Shown piece by piece: positions 1 through 6,557 of a DNA stretch of 7,814 nucleotides (positions are counted from its first letter, which is position 1; each line of letters begins with the position of its first letter). The notes beneath the pieces are model-generated. The model was given only the letters and a program-made list of their open reading frames with translations, had not been told where the DNA came from and did no database searches. This stretch comes from Clostridia bacterium. GTDB taxonomy: Bacteria; Bacillota_A; Clostridia; Peptostreptococcales; JAAYPU01. The position numbers and the translations under genes were made by a program. The stretch lies in NCBI GenBank assembly GCA_022360735.1, contig JAKSCF010000320.1, positions 1 through 7,814 of the forward strand, written 5' to 3'.

Positions 1-230
1 AATCGGCCACTATCGTTGCTGAAGTCAATCAGATTACCAATGAAAGAGAGTTGATTCTGCAAGGGCCGGGAATAGAAGATAAGAATGAACTAAAAGTGGA
101 CTTGAATGGCCATTGGGTTGAAAAGCGCAGATTAAAGAATATTGAATACCCTCTGGGTGTGGATATGATAATGGTTGATAAAAATTCTAACTTGGTTGGT
201 ATTCCCAGAACAACGCAAATTTTAAGATAG
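1..230 (+). CDS. phnH: PhnH, C-P lyase core complex subunit (C-terminal part only)
   Basis: This is the last 75 codons of PhnH, read in the frame whose codons begin at position 3. The start lies left of the window. PhnH is a non-catalytic subunit of the PhnGHIJ core complex, needed with PhnG, PhnI and PhnL to join phosphonate to the ribose of ATP. The recognisable family signatures are a GPGIE motif in the first third of the fragment, then YPLGVDMIMVD and a near-terminal GIPRTT, as in E. coli PhnH. The reading frame is intact to a TAG stop at 228-230. The gene ends 12 bases before the phnI ATG, as expected for the usual phnG-phnH-phnI order, so phnG probably lies just upstream. Identification rests on the conserved C-terminal motifs and on the neighbour phnI. 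Confidence 0.92.
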   Translation, partial: SATIVAEVNQITNERELILQGPGIEDKNELKVDLNGHWVEKRRLKNIEYPLGVDMIMVDKNSNLVGIPRTTQILR

Positions 231-242
231 GCGGTGATATAT

Positions 243-1343
243 ATGGCATATGTAGCAGTTAAAGGCGGTTCTTTGGCGATTGAAGAATCAATAAAGAGAT
301 TAAAGTATGAGCGTTTGAAGAAAAAAGAAGTCTTAAATGTAAAAGAGATCGAAGCAGGTATGCGCGGCTTGATTGACCAGGTCATGTCTGAAAGCAGTCT
401 GTATTCGGAAGAGCTGGCAGCACTTTCGATAAAACAAGCAGAAGGCAACCCTGAAGAATCCGTATTTTTATTAAGGGCGTATCGTTCCACACTTCCCAGA
501 AAGCATTATTCAAGAACCGTGCATTCAGAGGATATGATAGTAGAGCGTCGTATCTCTGCAAGTTTTAAAGATATTTTGGGCGGGCAAATTTTAGGGGCAT
601 CATACGACTACACCCATCGCTTAATAGATTTTGATTTATTGGATGAAACAAAAGAAGAATGCTTAACATGGTTAGAAGAATTTGAAAAGCCAACAGATGA
701 GGTAATCAAGAAAACGGATTTAAATCAGCTGCCGAAGGTACTGGATTATTTAAGAAATGAAGGGCTGATTTGTGATTGTGAGTGTAACAACAAAGCACCA
801 AAAGATGTAACGAAGGAGAATTTAGAATTTCCTACAGAACGAAGCGAAAGATTACAAATCTTGTCTCGAGGTGAAACCGGAGCCGTTACATCTCTGGGGT
901 ATGCAGCTCTTAGAGGTTATGGTTCAACACATCCCGCCGTTGGAGAGCTTCGTATCGGGAATTTACCCATATATGTTAATGATCCATTAACTCAATCCGA
1001 TGATGAGGAAGATGCATTCTATATTGGTGAAATAAAAGTAACAGAAGTAGAGTCGTTAATTCCAATCTCAATTGAGAAAGAGCACGGTAAAACTGAGATT
1101 GAATTTGAAATTGGATATGGAATTTGTTATGGACAAAATGAAACCAAGGCCATTGCCATGAGTATTTTAGATCAATGTTTGGAAACCGGTGATCCAAGAT
1201 ATCCTACGCATGACGAAGAATTTGTTTTGCTGCATATTGATTCAGTCGAATCTACAGGATTTATTTCTCACTTAAAATTACCACACTATGTAACCTTTCA
1301 ATCTAAACTGGATAGTGTTCGTAAAACTAAAAAAGGAGAATAG
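243..1343 (+). CDS. phnI: PhnI, alpha-D-ribose 1-methylphosphonate 5-triphosphate synthase subunit
   Basis: PhnI is the nucleosidase-like core subunit that, with PhnG, PhnH and PhnL, replaces adenine of ATP by phosphonate at ribose C1. The product is 366 aa (about 354 in E. coli). It opens with the family-typical AYVAVKGG. Conserved blocks follow: RGETGAV and LRGYGSTHP in the middle, GYGICYGQNE near residues 290-300, and SHLKLPHYVTFQ near the end. Its two histidines, 343 and 348, match the zinc-binding His328/His333 pair of E. coli PhnI at the PhnI-PhnJ interface. I chose ATG 243 rather than the in-frame GTG 234. AGGCGGTGAT at 229-238 sits just upstream of 243, and the protein then begins as family members do. 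An unusual C-X-C-X-C cluster occupies residues 177-181, in the normally variable linker before the RGETGA block. phnJ follows after 4 bases. Confidence 0.97.
   Translation: MAYVAVKGGSLAIEESIKRLKYERLKKKEVLNVKEIEAGMRGLIDQVMSESSLYSEELAALSIKQAEGNPEESVFLLRAYRSTLPRKHYSRTVHSEDMIVERRISASFKDILGGQILGASYDYTHRLIDFDLLDETKEECLTWLEEFEKPTDEVIKKTDLNQLPKVLDYLRNEGLICDCECNNKAPKDVTKENLEFPTERSERLQILSRGETGAVTSLGYAALRGYGSTHPAVGELRIGNLPIYVNDPLTQSDDEEDAFYIGEIKVTEVESLIPISIEKEHGKTEIEFEIGYGICYGQNETKAIAMSILDQCLETGDPRYPTHDEEFVLLHIDSVESTGFISHLKLPHYVTFQSKLDSVRKTKKGE
1331..1338 (+). promoter_or_regulatory. Ribosome binding site of phnJ
   Basis: AAAAGGAG lies inside the last codons of phnI, 9 bases before ATG 1348. It settles the phnJ start against the in-frame upstream GTG at 1315. 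Use of that GTG would overlap phnI and add residues that the family lacks. The layout suggests translational coupling of phnJ to phnI. Confidence 0.8.
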
Positions 1344-1347
1344 TAGG

Positions 1348-2205
1348 ATGAGGATAGAATATAATTTTGCTTTCTTCGACGAAGGCTCAAAAAGAGAAAT
1401 AAGAAGAGCAACCCTTAAAGCCATTGCCATACCGGGCTATCAAGTTCCTTTTGCATCTCGAGAAATGCCTATTGCCCGAGGATGGGGAACAGGTGGATTG
1501 CAGTTGTCGTTATCCCTGGTCGGAAAAGACGATATATTAAAGGTCATTGACCAAGGTTCGGATGAATCTGTGAATGCGGTCAGCATAAAAAAACTCGTAC
1601 AGAAAACCACAGGTATTGAGTATACCCATCACACAGCCCATGCTACTATCATTCAATCAAGGCATAGAATACCGGAGGTGCCTTTAAAAGAGGGGCAAAT
1701 ATTAGTGCTTCAAGTTCCTATTCCTGAGCCTTTACGCTATGTCGAACCAAGTGAATATGTTACAAAGCGACTGCATGCGGACAATGAATATAGTGGTGCA
1801 TGGTTGATGTTATTTGAGCAGATCATGAAATATGGCAGTATGGCAACAGGAGCCGATCATCCGGTATGTGCTCATGATCGATATGTAATGGCCCCGAGTC
1901 CGATACCACGTTTCGATAATCCTAAAATGGACAGCTCAAAAGCGCTGATATTATTAGGTGCAGGTAGAGAAAAGAAAATTTATGCCGTACCTCCATATAC
2001 AAAGATTGCTTCACTGGCCTTTGATGATTACCCCTTTGAAGTCGAATCCTTTGAAAATAAAAAATGTCAACTATGCGGTTCCGGCTCTGTTTTCTTGGAT
2101 GAATTAATAGATGAAAAAACCGGAGAAACTTATTATCAATGCAATGATTCAAGTTATTGTCTGGGAAAATTAAATGAGGAAAAAGAAGTTAAAGGTGGTG
2201 CATAA
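1348..2205 (+). CDS. phnJ: PhnJ, radical-SAM C-P lyase (alpha-D-ribose 1-methylphosphonate 5-phosphate C-P lyase)
   Basis: PhnJ is the catalytic subunit that breaks the carbon-phosphorus bond. It converts ribose 1-alkylphosphonate 5-phosphate to the alkane and 5-phosphoribosyl 1,2-cyclic phosphate, using S-adenosylmethionine, a [4Fe-4S] cluster, a glycyl radical and a thiyl radical. The 285-aa product (281 in E. coli) has every expected residue. The cysteines C240, C243, C265 and C271 form CX2CX21CX5C; the first three match the cluster ligands and the last matches the thiyl cysteine (E. coli Cys272). Gly30 in IPGYQVPF matches the radical Gly32. SREMPIARGWGTGG, SRHRIPE, QVPIPEPLR, PSPIPRFDNPKMD and GAGREKKIYAVPP are all conserved. 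The cysteine spacing is not the classical radical-SAM CX3CX2C, but it is normal for this family. phnK begins one base after the stop. The enzyme should be active by sequence. Confidence 0.98.
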   Translation: MRIEYNFAFFDEGSKREIRRATLKAIAIPGYQVPFASREMPIARGWGTGGLQLSLSLVGKDDILKVIDQGSDESVNAVSIKKLVQKTTGIEYTHHTAHATIIQSRHRIPEVPLKEGQILVLQVPIPEPLRYVEPSEYVTKRLHADNEYSGAWLMLFEQIMKYGSMATGADHPVCAHDRYVMAPSPIPRFDNPKMDSSKALILLGAGREKKIYAVPPYTKIASLAFDDYPFEVESFENKKCQLCGSGSVFLDELIDEKTGETYYQCNDSSYCLGKLNEEKEVKGGA

Positions 2206-2206
2206 A

Positions 2207-3052
2207 ATGGAAAGCTTTGAAAAACCGGTGTTAGTTATTGATAATCTTCGTAAACAATTTGGAGAAGGGTGCAATGAATGCAAAGATCTGGGTTCAGATA
2301 AGTTGAATAAAAACTACTGCCGGGTATGCGGGACGGTATACGCTTGTCAAGATGTTTCTTTTGAAGTTTATCCGGGTGAAATACTAGGGGTTGTAGGGGA
2401 AAGCGGCAGCGGAAAATCTACCATGATGAAATGCCTGTATTTCGATGAAGATGTAACCAGCGGAAAAGCCTATATTCAAAATTATAAAAATGGAGAGAGC
2501 AATATATTCAATGAATCCTCCCAGCAAAAGCGATACATTAGGAATCATTTATTAGGCAAAGTCTATCAAAATCCTTTATTGGGGTTAAAAATGGATTTTT
2601 CATCGATTGGTAATATTGCAGAAAAACTCATATCAGCGGGCAATAGAAAAGTTAATGATATGGAGCAAAGAGGTAAAGAACTGCTGGAGCATGTCAATAT
2701 ACCGATTTTTCGTATGAAAGAAGCGCCTAAAAACTTTTCAGGCGGTATGCAGCAAAGGGTTCAAATTGCTAAAGCCCTTTCCAATAATCCACCATTATTA
2801 TTGCTGGATGAGGTCACTACCGGGTTGGATTTATCGGTTCAGGCAAATGTATTGGATTTAATTAAAGACATTCAACATAAATTAGGAATCAGCATGATTG
2901 TCGTATCACATGATCTAGGTGTTATAAGAATGCTGGCTGACAGAACCATTGTAATGCTCAATGGTCGAGTCATCGAACAAGGGCTGACAGATCAAATATT
3001 AGAAGATCCCCAGCATCCATATACGCAACAATTGGTGCACTCATTACTATAA
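2207..3052 (+). CDS. phnK: PhnK, C-P lyase ABC-type ATPase with a four-cysteine insertion
   Basis: PhnK is a cytosolic ABC ATPase that docks on PhnJ in the C-P lyase core and, with PhnL, forms the dual ABC module that remodels the complex. It is not a transporter subunit despite similarity to oligopeptide ABC ATPases. The 281-aa product (about 252 in E. coli) has Walker A GESGSGKS (64-71), Q-loop Gln121, signature FSGGMQQR (177-184), Walker B LLLLDE (197-202), TGLDLSVQ, H-loop His235 and a C-terminal HPYTQ typical of PhnK. The extra length is mostly an N-terminal insertion before the Walker A strand. It carries C22, C25, C38 and C41 (CX2CX12CX2C) plus C47, a zinc-ribbon or rubredoxin-like knuckle that E. 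coli PhnK lacks. Walker B continues DEVTT where DEPT is usual. ATG 2207 was chosen over the in-frame 2174 because AAAGGTGG at 2191-2198 lies 8 bases upstream and residues before it would only overlap phnJ. Confidence 0.96.
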   Translation: MESFEKPVLVIDNLRKQFGEGCNECKDLGSDKLNKNYCRVCGTVYACQDVSFEVYPGEILGVVGESGSGKSTMMKCLYFDEDVTSGKAYIQNYKNGESNIFNESSQQKRYIRNHLLGKVYQNPLLGLKMDFSSIGNIAEKLISAGNRKVNDMEQRGKELLEHVNIPIFRMKEAPKNFSGGMQQRVQIAKALSNNPPLLLLDEVTTGLDLSVQANVLDLIKDIQHKLGISMIVVSHDLGVIRMLADRTIVMLNGRVIEQGLTDQILEDPQHPYTQQLVHSLL

Positions 3053-3056
3053 GAAT

Positions 3057-3062
3057 AGGAGG
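3057..3062 (+). promoter_or_regulatory. Ribosome binding site of phnM
   Basis: A perfect AGGAGG lies in the 18-base phnK-phnM gap, 8 bases before ATG 3071. It supports strong independent initiation of phnM. Confidence 0.8.
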
Positions 3063-3070
3063 ACTATTGC

Positions 3071-4249
3071 ATGTACATCATTACAAACGGTCACATTGTA
3101 ACGGAAGATTCAATTATTACGGGCTATGATTTGGTCATTGAGAATGACAATATTAAGCAAATCATAAAAAGAAATGAGATGGACGCATATAAGGATTATG
3201 AAATGGTTGATGCCAATGGCGGCTATATAACACCTGGATTTATAGATATTCATGCAGACTATATAGAGCATATGGCAGCACCCAGGCCGACCAGTTTAAT
3301 GGACTTTGATTTAAGCATAAGAGAATGTGAAAAACAGCTGATCGCACATGGTATTACAACAATGTTTCACTCTCTTTCTCTATATAAATCATCTGAGTTT
3401 GGCAATAACCCTGTAAGAACCCCGGAAAATGTTTGTAAATTTATGGACTTGATAGATAAAACCCATACCAGCAAGCATTTAATTCGTCATCGCTTTCATG
3501 TCCGTTTTGAGATTGATAACTTAGAGCAGATCGATAATTTGAAACATTATATTAATGCAGATAAGGTCCATTTGGTTTCTTTAATGGATCACACGCCTGG
3601 GCAAGGTCAATATCGTAATCTTGAAATATATCGAGAGACGTTAAAGGGATACAGTGATCTATCGGATACACAGATTGATGAAATCATAGAAAACAGTCAA
3701 AACAAAGAAAAGATGACCATTGAAATGATAAAAGAAATTGCAGACCTGGTCAAAGAAAAGAATATTGCCTTTGCATCTCATGATGACGATTCCATCGAGA
3801 AATTAGACCTTGTTAAAAGTTTAGGGGCTACTATAAGTGAATTTCCTATTACTTTAGAGGTGGCCAAAGAAGCAAAAAAACGGGGTATGTATGCTTTAGC
3901 CGGAGCCCCCAATGTTTTGATGGGCGGATCCCACTCCGGTAATCTATCGGCTGCAGTAGCAGTTGAACATGATAGTGTGGATATTCTGTGCAGCGATTAT
4001 TATCCTGCTGCACTGCTGCATGCCATCTTCAAATTACACGAAGATTATGGTCACGACTTATCTGATATGTTTAAACTGGTCACCCTTAACCCGGCAAAGG
4101 CGGTTAAGATGGATGATTCAATTGGGTCAATAAAGGAAAATAAAAAGGCTGATATTTTAATTATTGAGAAAATAGATGACAGCTATCCCGTTATAACGTC
4201 AGTATTTGTAGACGGGATATTAATCTCTAAAACGAATTATAGGATGTAA
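3071..4249 (+). CDS. phnM: PhnM, alpha-D-ribose 1-methylphosphonate 5-triphosphate diphosphatase
   Basis: PhnM is an amidohydrolase-superfamily metalloenzyme. It hydrolyses ribose 1-phosphonate 5-triphosphate to the 5-phosphate plus diphosphate, making the substrate of PhnJ. The product is 392 aa (378 in E. coli). Visible motifs are the N-terminal beta-sandwich start (ITNGHIVTED), the metal-binding HxD at residues 61-63 in GFIDIHADYIEHM, then APRPTSLMDFD, a distinctive LMDHTPGQGQY, His237 in ASHDDDS, GAPNVLMGGSHSGN and the late metal-ligand aspartate D309 in CSDYYPAALL. A C-terminal VTLNPAKAV and KADILIIE follow, as in other amidohydrolases. The LMDHTPGQGQ and SDYYPA blocks separate PhnM from dihydroorotases and deacetylases. 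The acetyltransferase gene begins 3 bases after the stop. Confidence 0.97.
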   Translation: MYIITNGHIVTEDSIITGYDLVIENDNIKQIIKRNEMDAYKDYEMVDANGGYITPGFIDIHADYIEHMAAPRPTSLMDFDLSIRECEKQLIAHGITTMFHSLSLYKSSEFGNNPVRTPENVCKFMDLIDKTHTSKHLIRHRFHVRFEIDNLEQIDNLKHYINADKVHLVSLMDHTPGQGQYRNLEIYRETLKGYSDLSDTQIDEIIENSQNKEKMTIEMIKEIADLVKEKNIAFASHDDDSIEKLDLVKSLGATISEFPITLEVAKEAKKRGMYALAGAPNVLMGGSHSGNLSAAVAVEHDSVDILCSDYYPAALLHAIFKLHEDYGHDLSDMFKLVTLNPAKAVKMDDSIGSIKENKKADILIIEKIDDSYPVITSVFVDGILISKTNYRM

Positions 4250-4252
4250 AAC

Positions 4253-4873
4253 ATGAATGAGAAAAAATTAAGTCAAGAACCTTCTGTACATGAAAGTTGT
4301 AAAATATTGAATTCAAACCTAGGTTATTTTACTGAGATTGGTATGTATAACTATCTGGAAAACATTGAATTTGGAGATTATTCATACTCAGGCGAGTTTT
4401 GTTTCATACAGAATGCAGAAATAGGGAAATTCACAAGCATTGCGGCATCAGTAAGAATCGGGCCTACGGACCATCCTATTGAAAGACCAACCTTACACCA
4501 TTTTACATATCGTAGAAAAATGTATGGATTTGATGAGGAAGATGATGAAACCTTTTTCAGCTGGAGGGAAAAACAGAAAACCTATATAGGAAACGATGTA
4601 TGGATTGGACATGGCGCAATTATCATGCCGGGTGTCAAAATAGGTAATGGGGCTGTTATAGGTGCGGGCGCCGTAGTAACAAAGAATGTAGCACCATACA
4701 GGATTGTTGTAGGTGTACCCGCAAAGCCTGTCCGCAATCGATTCAACAGAGAAACCATTAAAAGGCTGGAAGCCATTTCATGGTGGGACTGGTCACACGA
4801 AACCATACAAGAAAGATTCCAAGACTTTTTATTAGAAATCAATTGTTTTGTAGATAAATATTATAGGAAATAG
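4253..4873 (+). CDS. Phosphonate-operon hexapeptide-repeat acetyltransferase (left-handed beta-helix)
   Basis: This 206-aa protein belongs to the left-handed beta-helix acyltransferases of the xenobiotic/chloramphenicol acetyltransferase type. Specifically it looks like the subfamily found inside C-P lyase operons and named phosphonate metabolism protein, hexapeptide transferase family. Imperfect hexapeptide repeats run from about residues 35-70 and 110-150 ([34 protein letters not shown]). Between them lies a loop, [17 protein letters not shown], in which His74 is the probable catalytic base. The C-terminal WWDWSHETI is typical of the family. The substrate is unproven. By analogy with PhnO, a GNAT protein of E. 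coli that acetylates aminoalkylphosphonates, it may acetylate an amino-phosphonate, but the two are unrelated in fold. It is set tightly between phnM and phnL (3 and 8 bases), which indicates a role in the pathway. Its ribosome site (AGGA, 4241-4244) lies within the end of phnM. Confidence 0.9.
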   Translation: MNEKKLSQEPSVHESCKILNSNLGYFTEIGMYNYLENIEFGDYSYSGEFCFIQNAEIGKFTSIAASVRIGPTDHPIERPTLHHFTYRRKMYGFDEEDDETFFSWREKQKTYIGNDVWIGHGAIIMPGVKIGNGAVIGAGAVVTKNVAPYRIVVGVPAKPVRNRFNRETIKRLEAISWWDWSHETIQERFQDFLLEINCFVDKYYRK

Positions 4874-4881
4874 GTGATTAT

Positions 4882-5604
4882 ATGACATATTTACTTAAAA
4901 TCGAAAATCTGTCCAAGTCATTTACTCTATACAATTTAAATAAGCACATAAAGGCTTGTGATGACATTAACATTACTTTGAAAGAAGGAGAGTTTATAGG
5001 GATTACCGGTAAAAGCGGTAGTGGAAAATCAACCATCCTTAAGTCTATCTATAGAACATACCTTCCTCAAGACGGCAAAATACTTTACAATTCCAAAAGA
5101 TTTGGACCAATCAATCTGGCAACAGCCGAAGAAAGGCAAATGATTTACCTCAGAAAATATGAAATTGGCTATGTATCTCAATTTCTAAATGTTATGCCCC
5201 GGACCACTGCACGTCAAATTGTTGAGCAGGCAGTGATAGAGATGGGGCAGAGAAAAGACTATGCCAAAATGCAAGCCGGTAAGATGTTAGCCCATTTTGA
5301 ATTGGATAGAGAGCTATGGGATAGTTATCCCAATACATTTTCAGGAGGAGAAAAATTACGACTGAATATAGCCAGAGCCATGGTGAAACGCCCAAGACTC
5401 CTGTTATTGGATGAACCTACAGCAAGCTTAGATTATGCGTCTAAAATGAAAGTCCGGGAGCTAATTGAGCAGTTAAAGGATCAAGGCACAACCATGTTAG
5501 GTATTTTTCATGACTTAGAATTTATGGAAGGTTTATGTGATACAGAATTTAATATGCAAAAAGGAATGATAAGCCATTACGATAAGCTGCCGTATGCCAC
5601 ATAA
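4882..5604 (+). CDS. phnL: PhnL, C-P lyase ABC-type ATPase
   Basis: PhnL is the second ABC ATPase of the pathway. It is needed with PhnG, PhnH and PhnI for ribose 1-phosphonate 5-triphosphate synthesis and stacks on PhnK in the core complex. The product is 240 aa (226 in E. coli). Walker A GKSGSGKST is at 43-51. The family-specific GYVSQFLNVMPRTTA follows, like GWVSQFLRVIPRISA of E. coli PhnL, with the Q-loop Gln inside it. The signature FSGGE starts at 153, Walker B LLLLDEP at 173-179 is followed by TASLD, and the H-loop is GIFHD (His210). The signature continues KLRLN where QQRVN is usual, but SGGE itself is intact. There are no membrane segments, consistent with a soluble enzyme component. 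The start overlaps an AGGTGAT ribosome site at 4872-4878. A 51-base gap follows before the PHP gene. Confidence 0.96.
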   Translation: MTYLLKIENLSKSFTLYNLNKHIKACDDINITLKEGEFIGITGKSGSGKSTILKSIYRTYLPQDGKILYNSKRFGPINLATAEERQMIYLRKYEIGYVSQFLNVMPRTTARQIVEQAVIEMGQRKDYAKMQAGKMLAHFELDRELWDSYPNTFSGGEKLRLNIARAMVKRPRLLLLDEPTASLDYASKMKVRELIEQLKDQGTTMLGIFHDLEFMEGLCDTEFNMQKGMISHYDKLPYAT

Positions 5605-5642
5605 ACAAAATCGAAGGTTTTAACAGGTAACATTGAAGCGAG

Positions 5643-5650
5643 AAAGGTGG
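5643..5650 (+). promoter_or_regulatory. Ribosome binding site of the PHP-domain gene
   Basis: AAAGGTGG ends 5 bases before ATG 5656. It selects that ATG over the in-frame GTG at 5647, which lies inside this site. Confidence 0.7.
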
Positions 5651-5655
5651 TTGTC

Positions 5656-6477
5656 ATGAAGGCAGACTTACATGTTCACACAAATGTATCCGATAGCAGT
5701 GATTCAATAATAAAAACAATTCAAATGGCAAAAGAAAATGGCGTAACGCATTTGGGGATTGTTGATCACGATACAACAGACGGGCTAAGAAAAGCTATGG
5801 AGATTGGAAAGGAATTCGGAGTTCGAGTGATTCCGGGCATAGAAATATCTGCTTATAATTTTGAAAATAATAAAAAGGTCCACATATTAGGGTACAACTT
5901 TAATTTAGATGCACCCAATATAAAAAAATTATGTGAGCCTATTATTCACAGACGTCATCTCAACTCTTTATGGCAGATTGAAAAGCTTTATGAAAATGGT
6001 TATGACATTACGGTTGAAGAAGTCAATGAAAAAGCGAAAGACAGCACCTGTTTTTATAAGCAACACATTATGGATGTTTTGTTGCAAAAAGGATATACCG
6101 ATTATATATACTCAGATTTATATAGAAAACTGTTCAAAGGTGAAGGGATCTGCTCCAAAGACATACAATACGTTAATGCACTGGATGCGGTTAAGGTAAT
6201 CAAAAGGGATAAAGGAATCGCTGTATTAGCCCATCCCGGTCAACTCAATTCATACGATTTAATCGGCGATTTAGTAAATTGTGGACTGGATGGTATAGAA
6301 ATCTATCACAAAGATCATAAAGCACAGGATTATGAAACCATTGAAGGTCTCAAAGACAAGTATGATTTGATCTTAACCGGTGGAAGCGACTACCATGGTT
6401 TTTATGGCGACGACGTTCAAATAGGAGAGATACAGACACCTTTTGAATACATCCAATATTTTAATGCAGAAATATAG
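5656..6477 (+). CDS. phnPP: PHP-domain phosphoesterase, probable PhnPP-type 5-phosphoribosyl 1,2-cyclic phosphate hydrolase
   Basis: This 273-aa protein is a polymerase-and-histidinol-phosphatase (PHP) metalloenzyme. All nine usual metal ligands can be placed: H6 and H8 (DLHVHT), D13, H38 (IVDHD), E63 (PGIEIS), H76, H193 (AHPGQ), D245 and H247 (GGSDYHG). A helical insertion of about 115 residues separates H76 from H193, as in TrpH/YciV-like enzymes. A PHP protein from the phn cluster of Eggerthella lenta is known to hydrolyse the PhnJ product, 5-phosphoribosyl 1,2-cyclic phosphate, via ribose 2,5-bisphosphate to ribose 5-phosphate and phosphate. The position here, directly after phnL, makes the same role likely; it would replace the metallo-beta-lactamase-type PhnP. 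The fold and metal site are certain, the substrate is inferred. A generic nucleotide phosphatase or phosphodiesterase of the TrpH type is the alternative. Confidence 0.88.
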   Translation: MKADLHVHTNVSDSSDSIIKTIQMAKENGVTHLGIVDHDTTDGLRKAMEIGKEFGVRVIPGIEISAYNFENNKKVHILGYNFNLDAPNIKKLCEPIIHRRHLNSLWQIEKLYENGYDITVEEVNEKAKDSTCFYKQHIMDVLLQKGYTDYIYSDLYRKLFKGEGICSKDIQYVNALDAVKVIKRDKGIAVLAHPGQLNSYDLIGDLVNCGLDGIEIYHKDHKAQDYETIEGLKDKYDLILTGGSDYHGFYGDDVQIGEIQTPFEYIQYFNAEI

Positions 6478-6557
6478 CTTAAAAATCTCCATTGATATCT
6501 GCCACCGGATGTTTATCCAAATAAAACTTTATGTATTAAAAGAGTGGGTTGATATCA

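Noticed and set aside
29..490. Open frame of 153 codons on the reverse strand
   Set aside because: It lies across the end of phnH and the start of phnI, both certain genes. Its translation is low-complexity and lacks domain motifs or a ribosome site.
976..1197. Reverse-strand frame, with similar ones at 1922-2152, 4582-4842, 5192-5395 and 6678-6881
   Set aside because: All lie opposite well-identified genes and their translations show no domain, signal or start context.
2065..2160. Unusual cysteine spacing in PhnJ as a sign of a broken radical-SAM enzyme
   Set aside because: CX2CX21CX5C is the normal arrangement in PhnJ and matches E. coli residue for residue.
2207..3052. Annotation of PhnK as an oligopeptide or nickel transporter ATPase
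   Set aside because: It shares the HPYTQ tail with that group, but the operon position and the GGMQQR and GLDLSVQ pattern fit PhnK, and no permease genes are adjacent.
5607..5621. Hairpin AAAATC/GGTTTT with loop GAA between phnL and the PHP gene, considered as a terminator
   Set aside because: The stem is six pairs, mostly A-T with one G-U, and there is no T-run after it. It is too weak for a terminator and the PHP gene belongs to the same pathway.
5620..5632. TTAACA followed by GTAACA, considered as a PhoP-type Pho box before the PHP gene
   Set aside because: The two hexamers are spaced 7 bases apart, whereas PhoP repeats recur at about 11, and the second copy is imperfect.
5933..6199. Open frame of 88 codons on the + strand inside the PHP gene
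   Set aside because: It is in another frame of a gene with all its catalytic residues, and its product resembles no family.
6507..6518. GGAT-GTTT-ATCC hairpin after the PHP gene, considered as a terminator
   Set aside because: The stem is only four pairs and is followed by an A-rich stretch, not a T-run.
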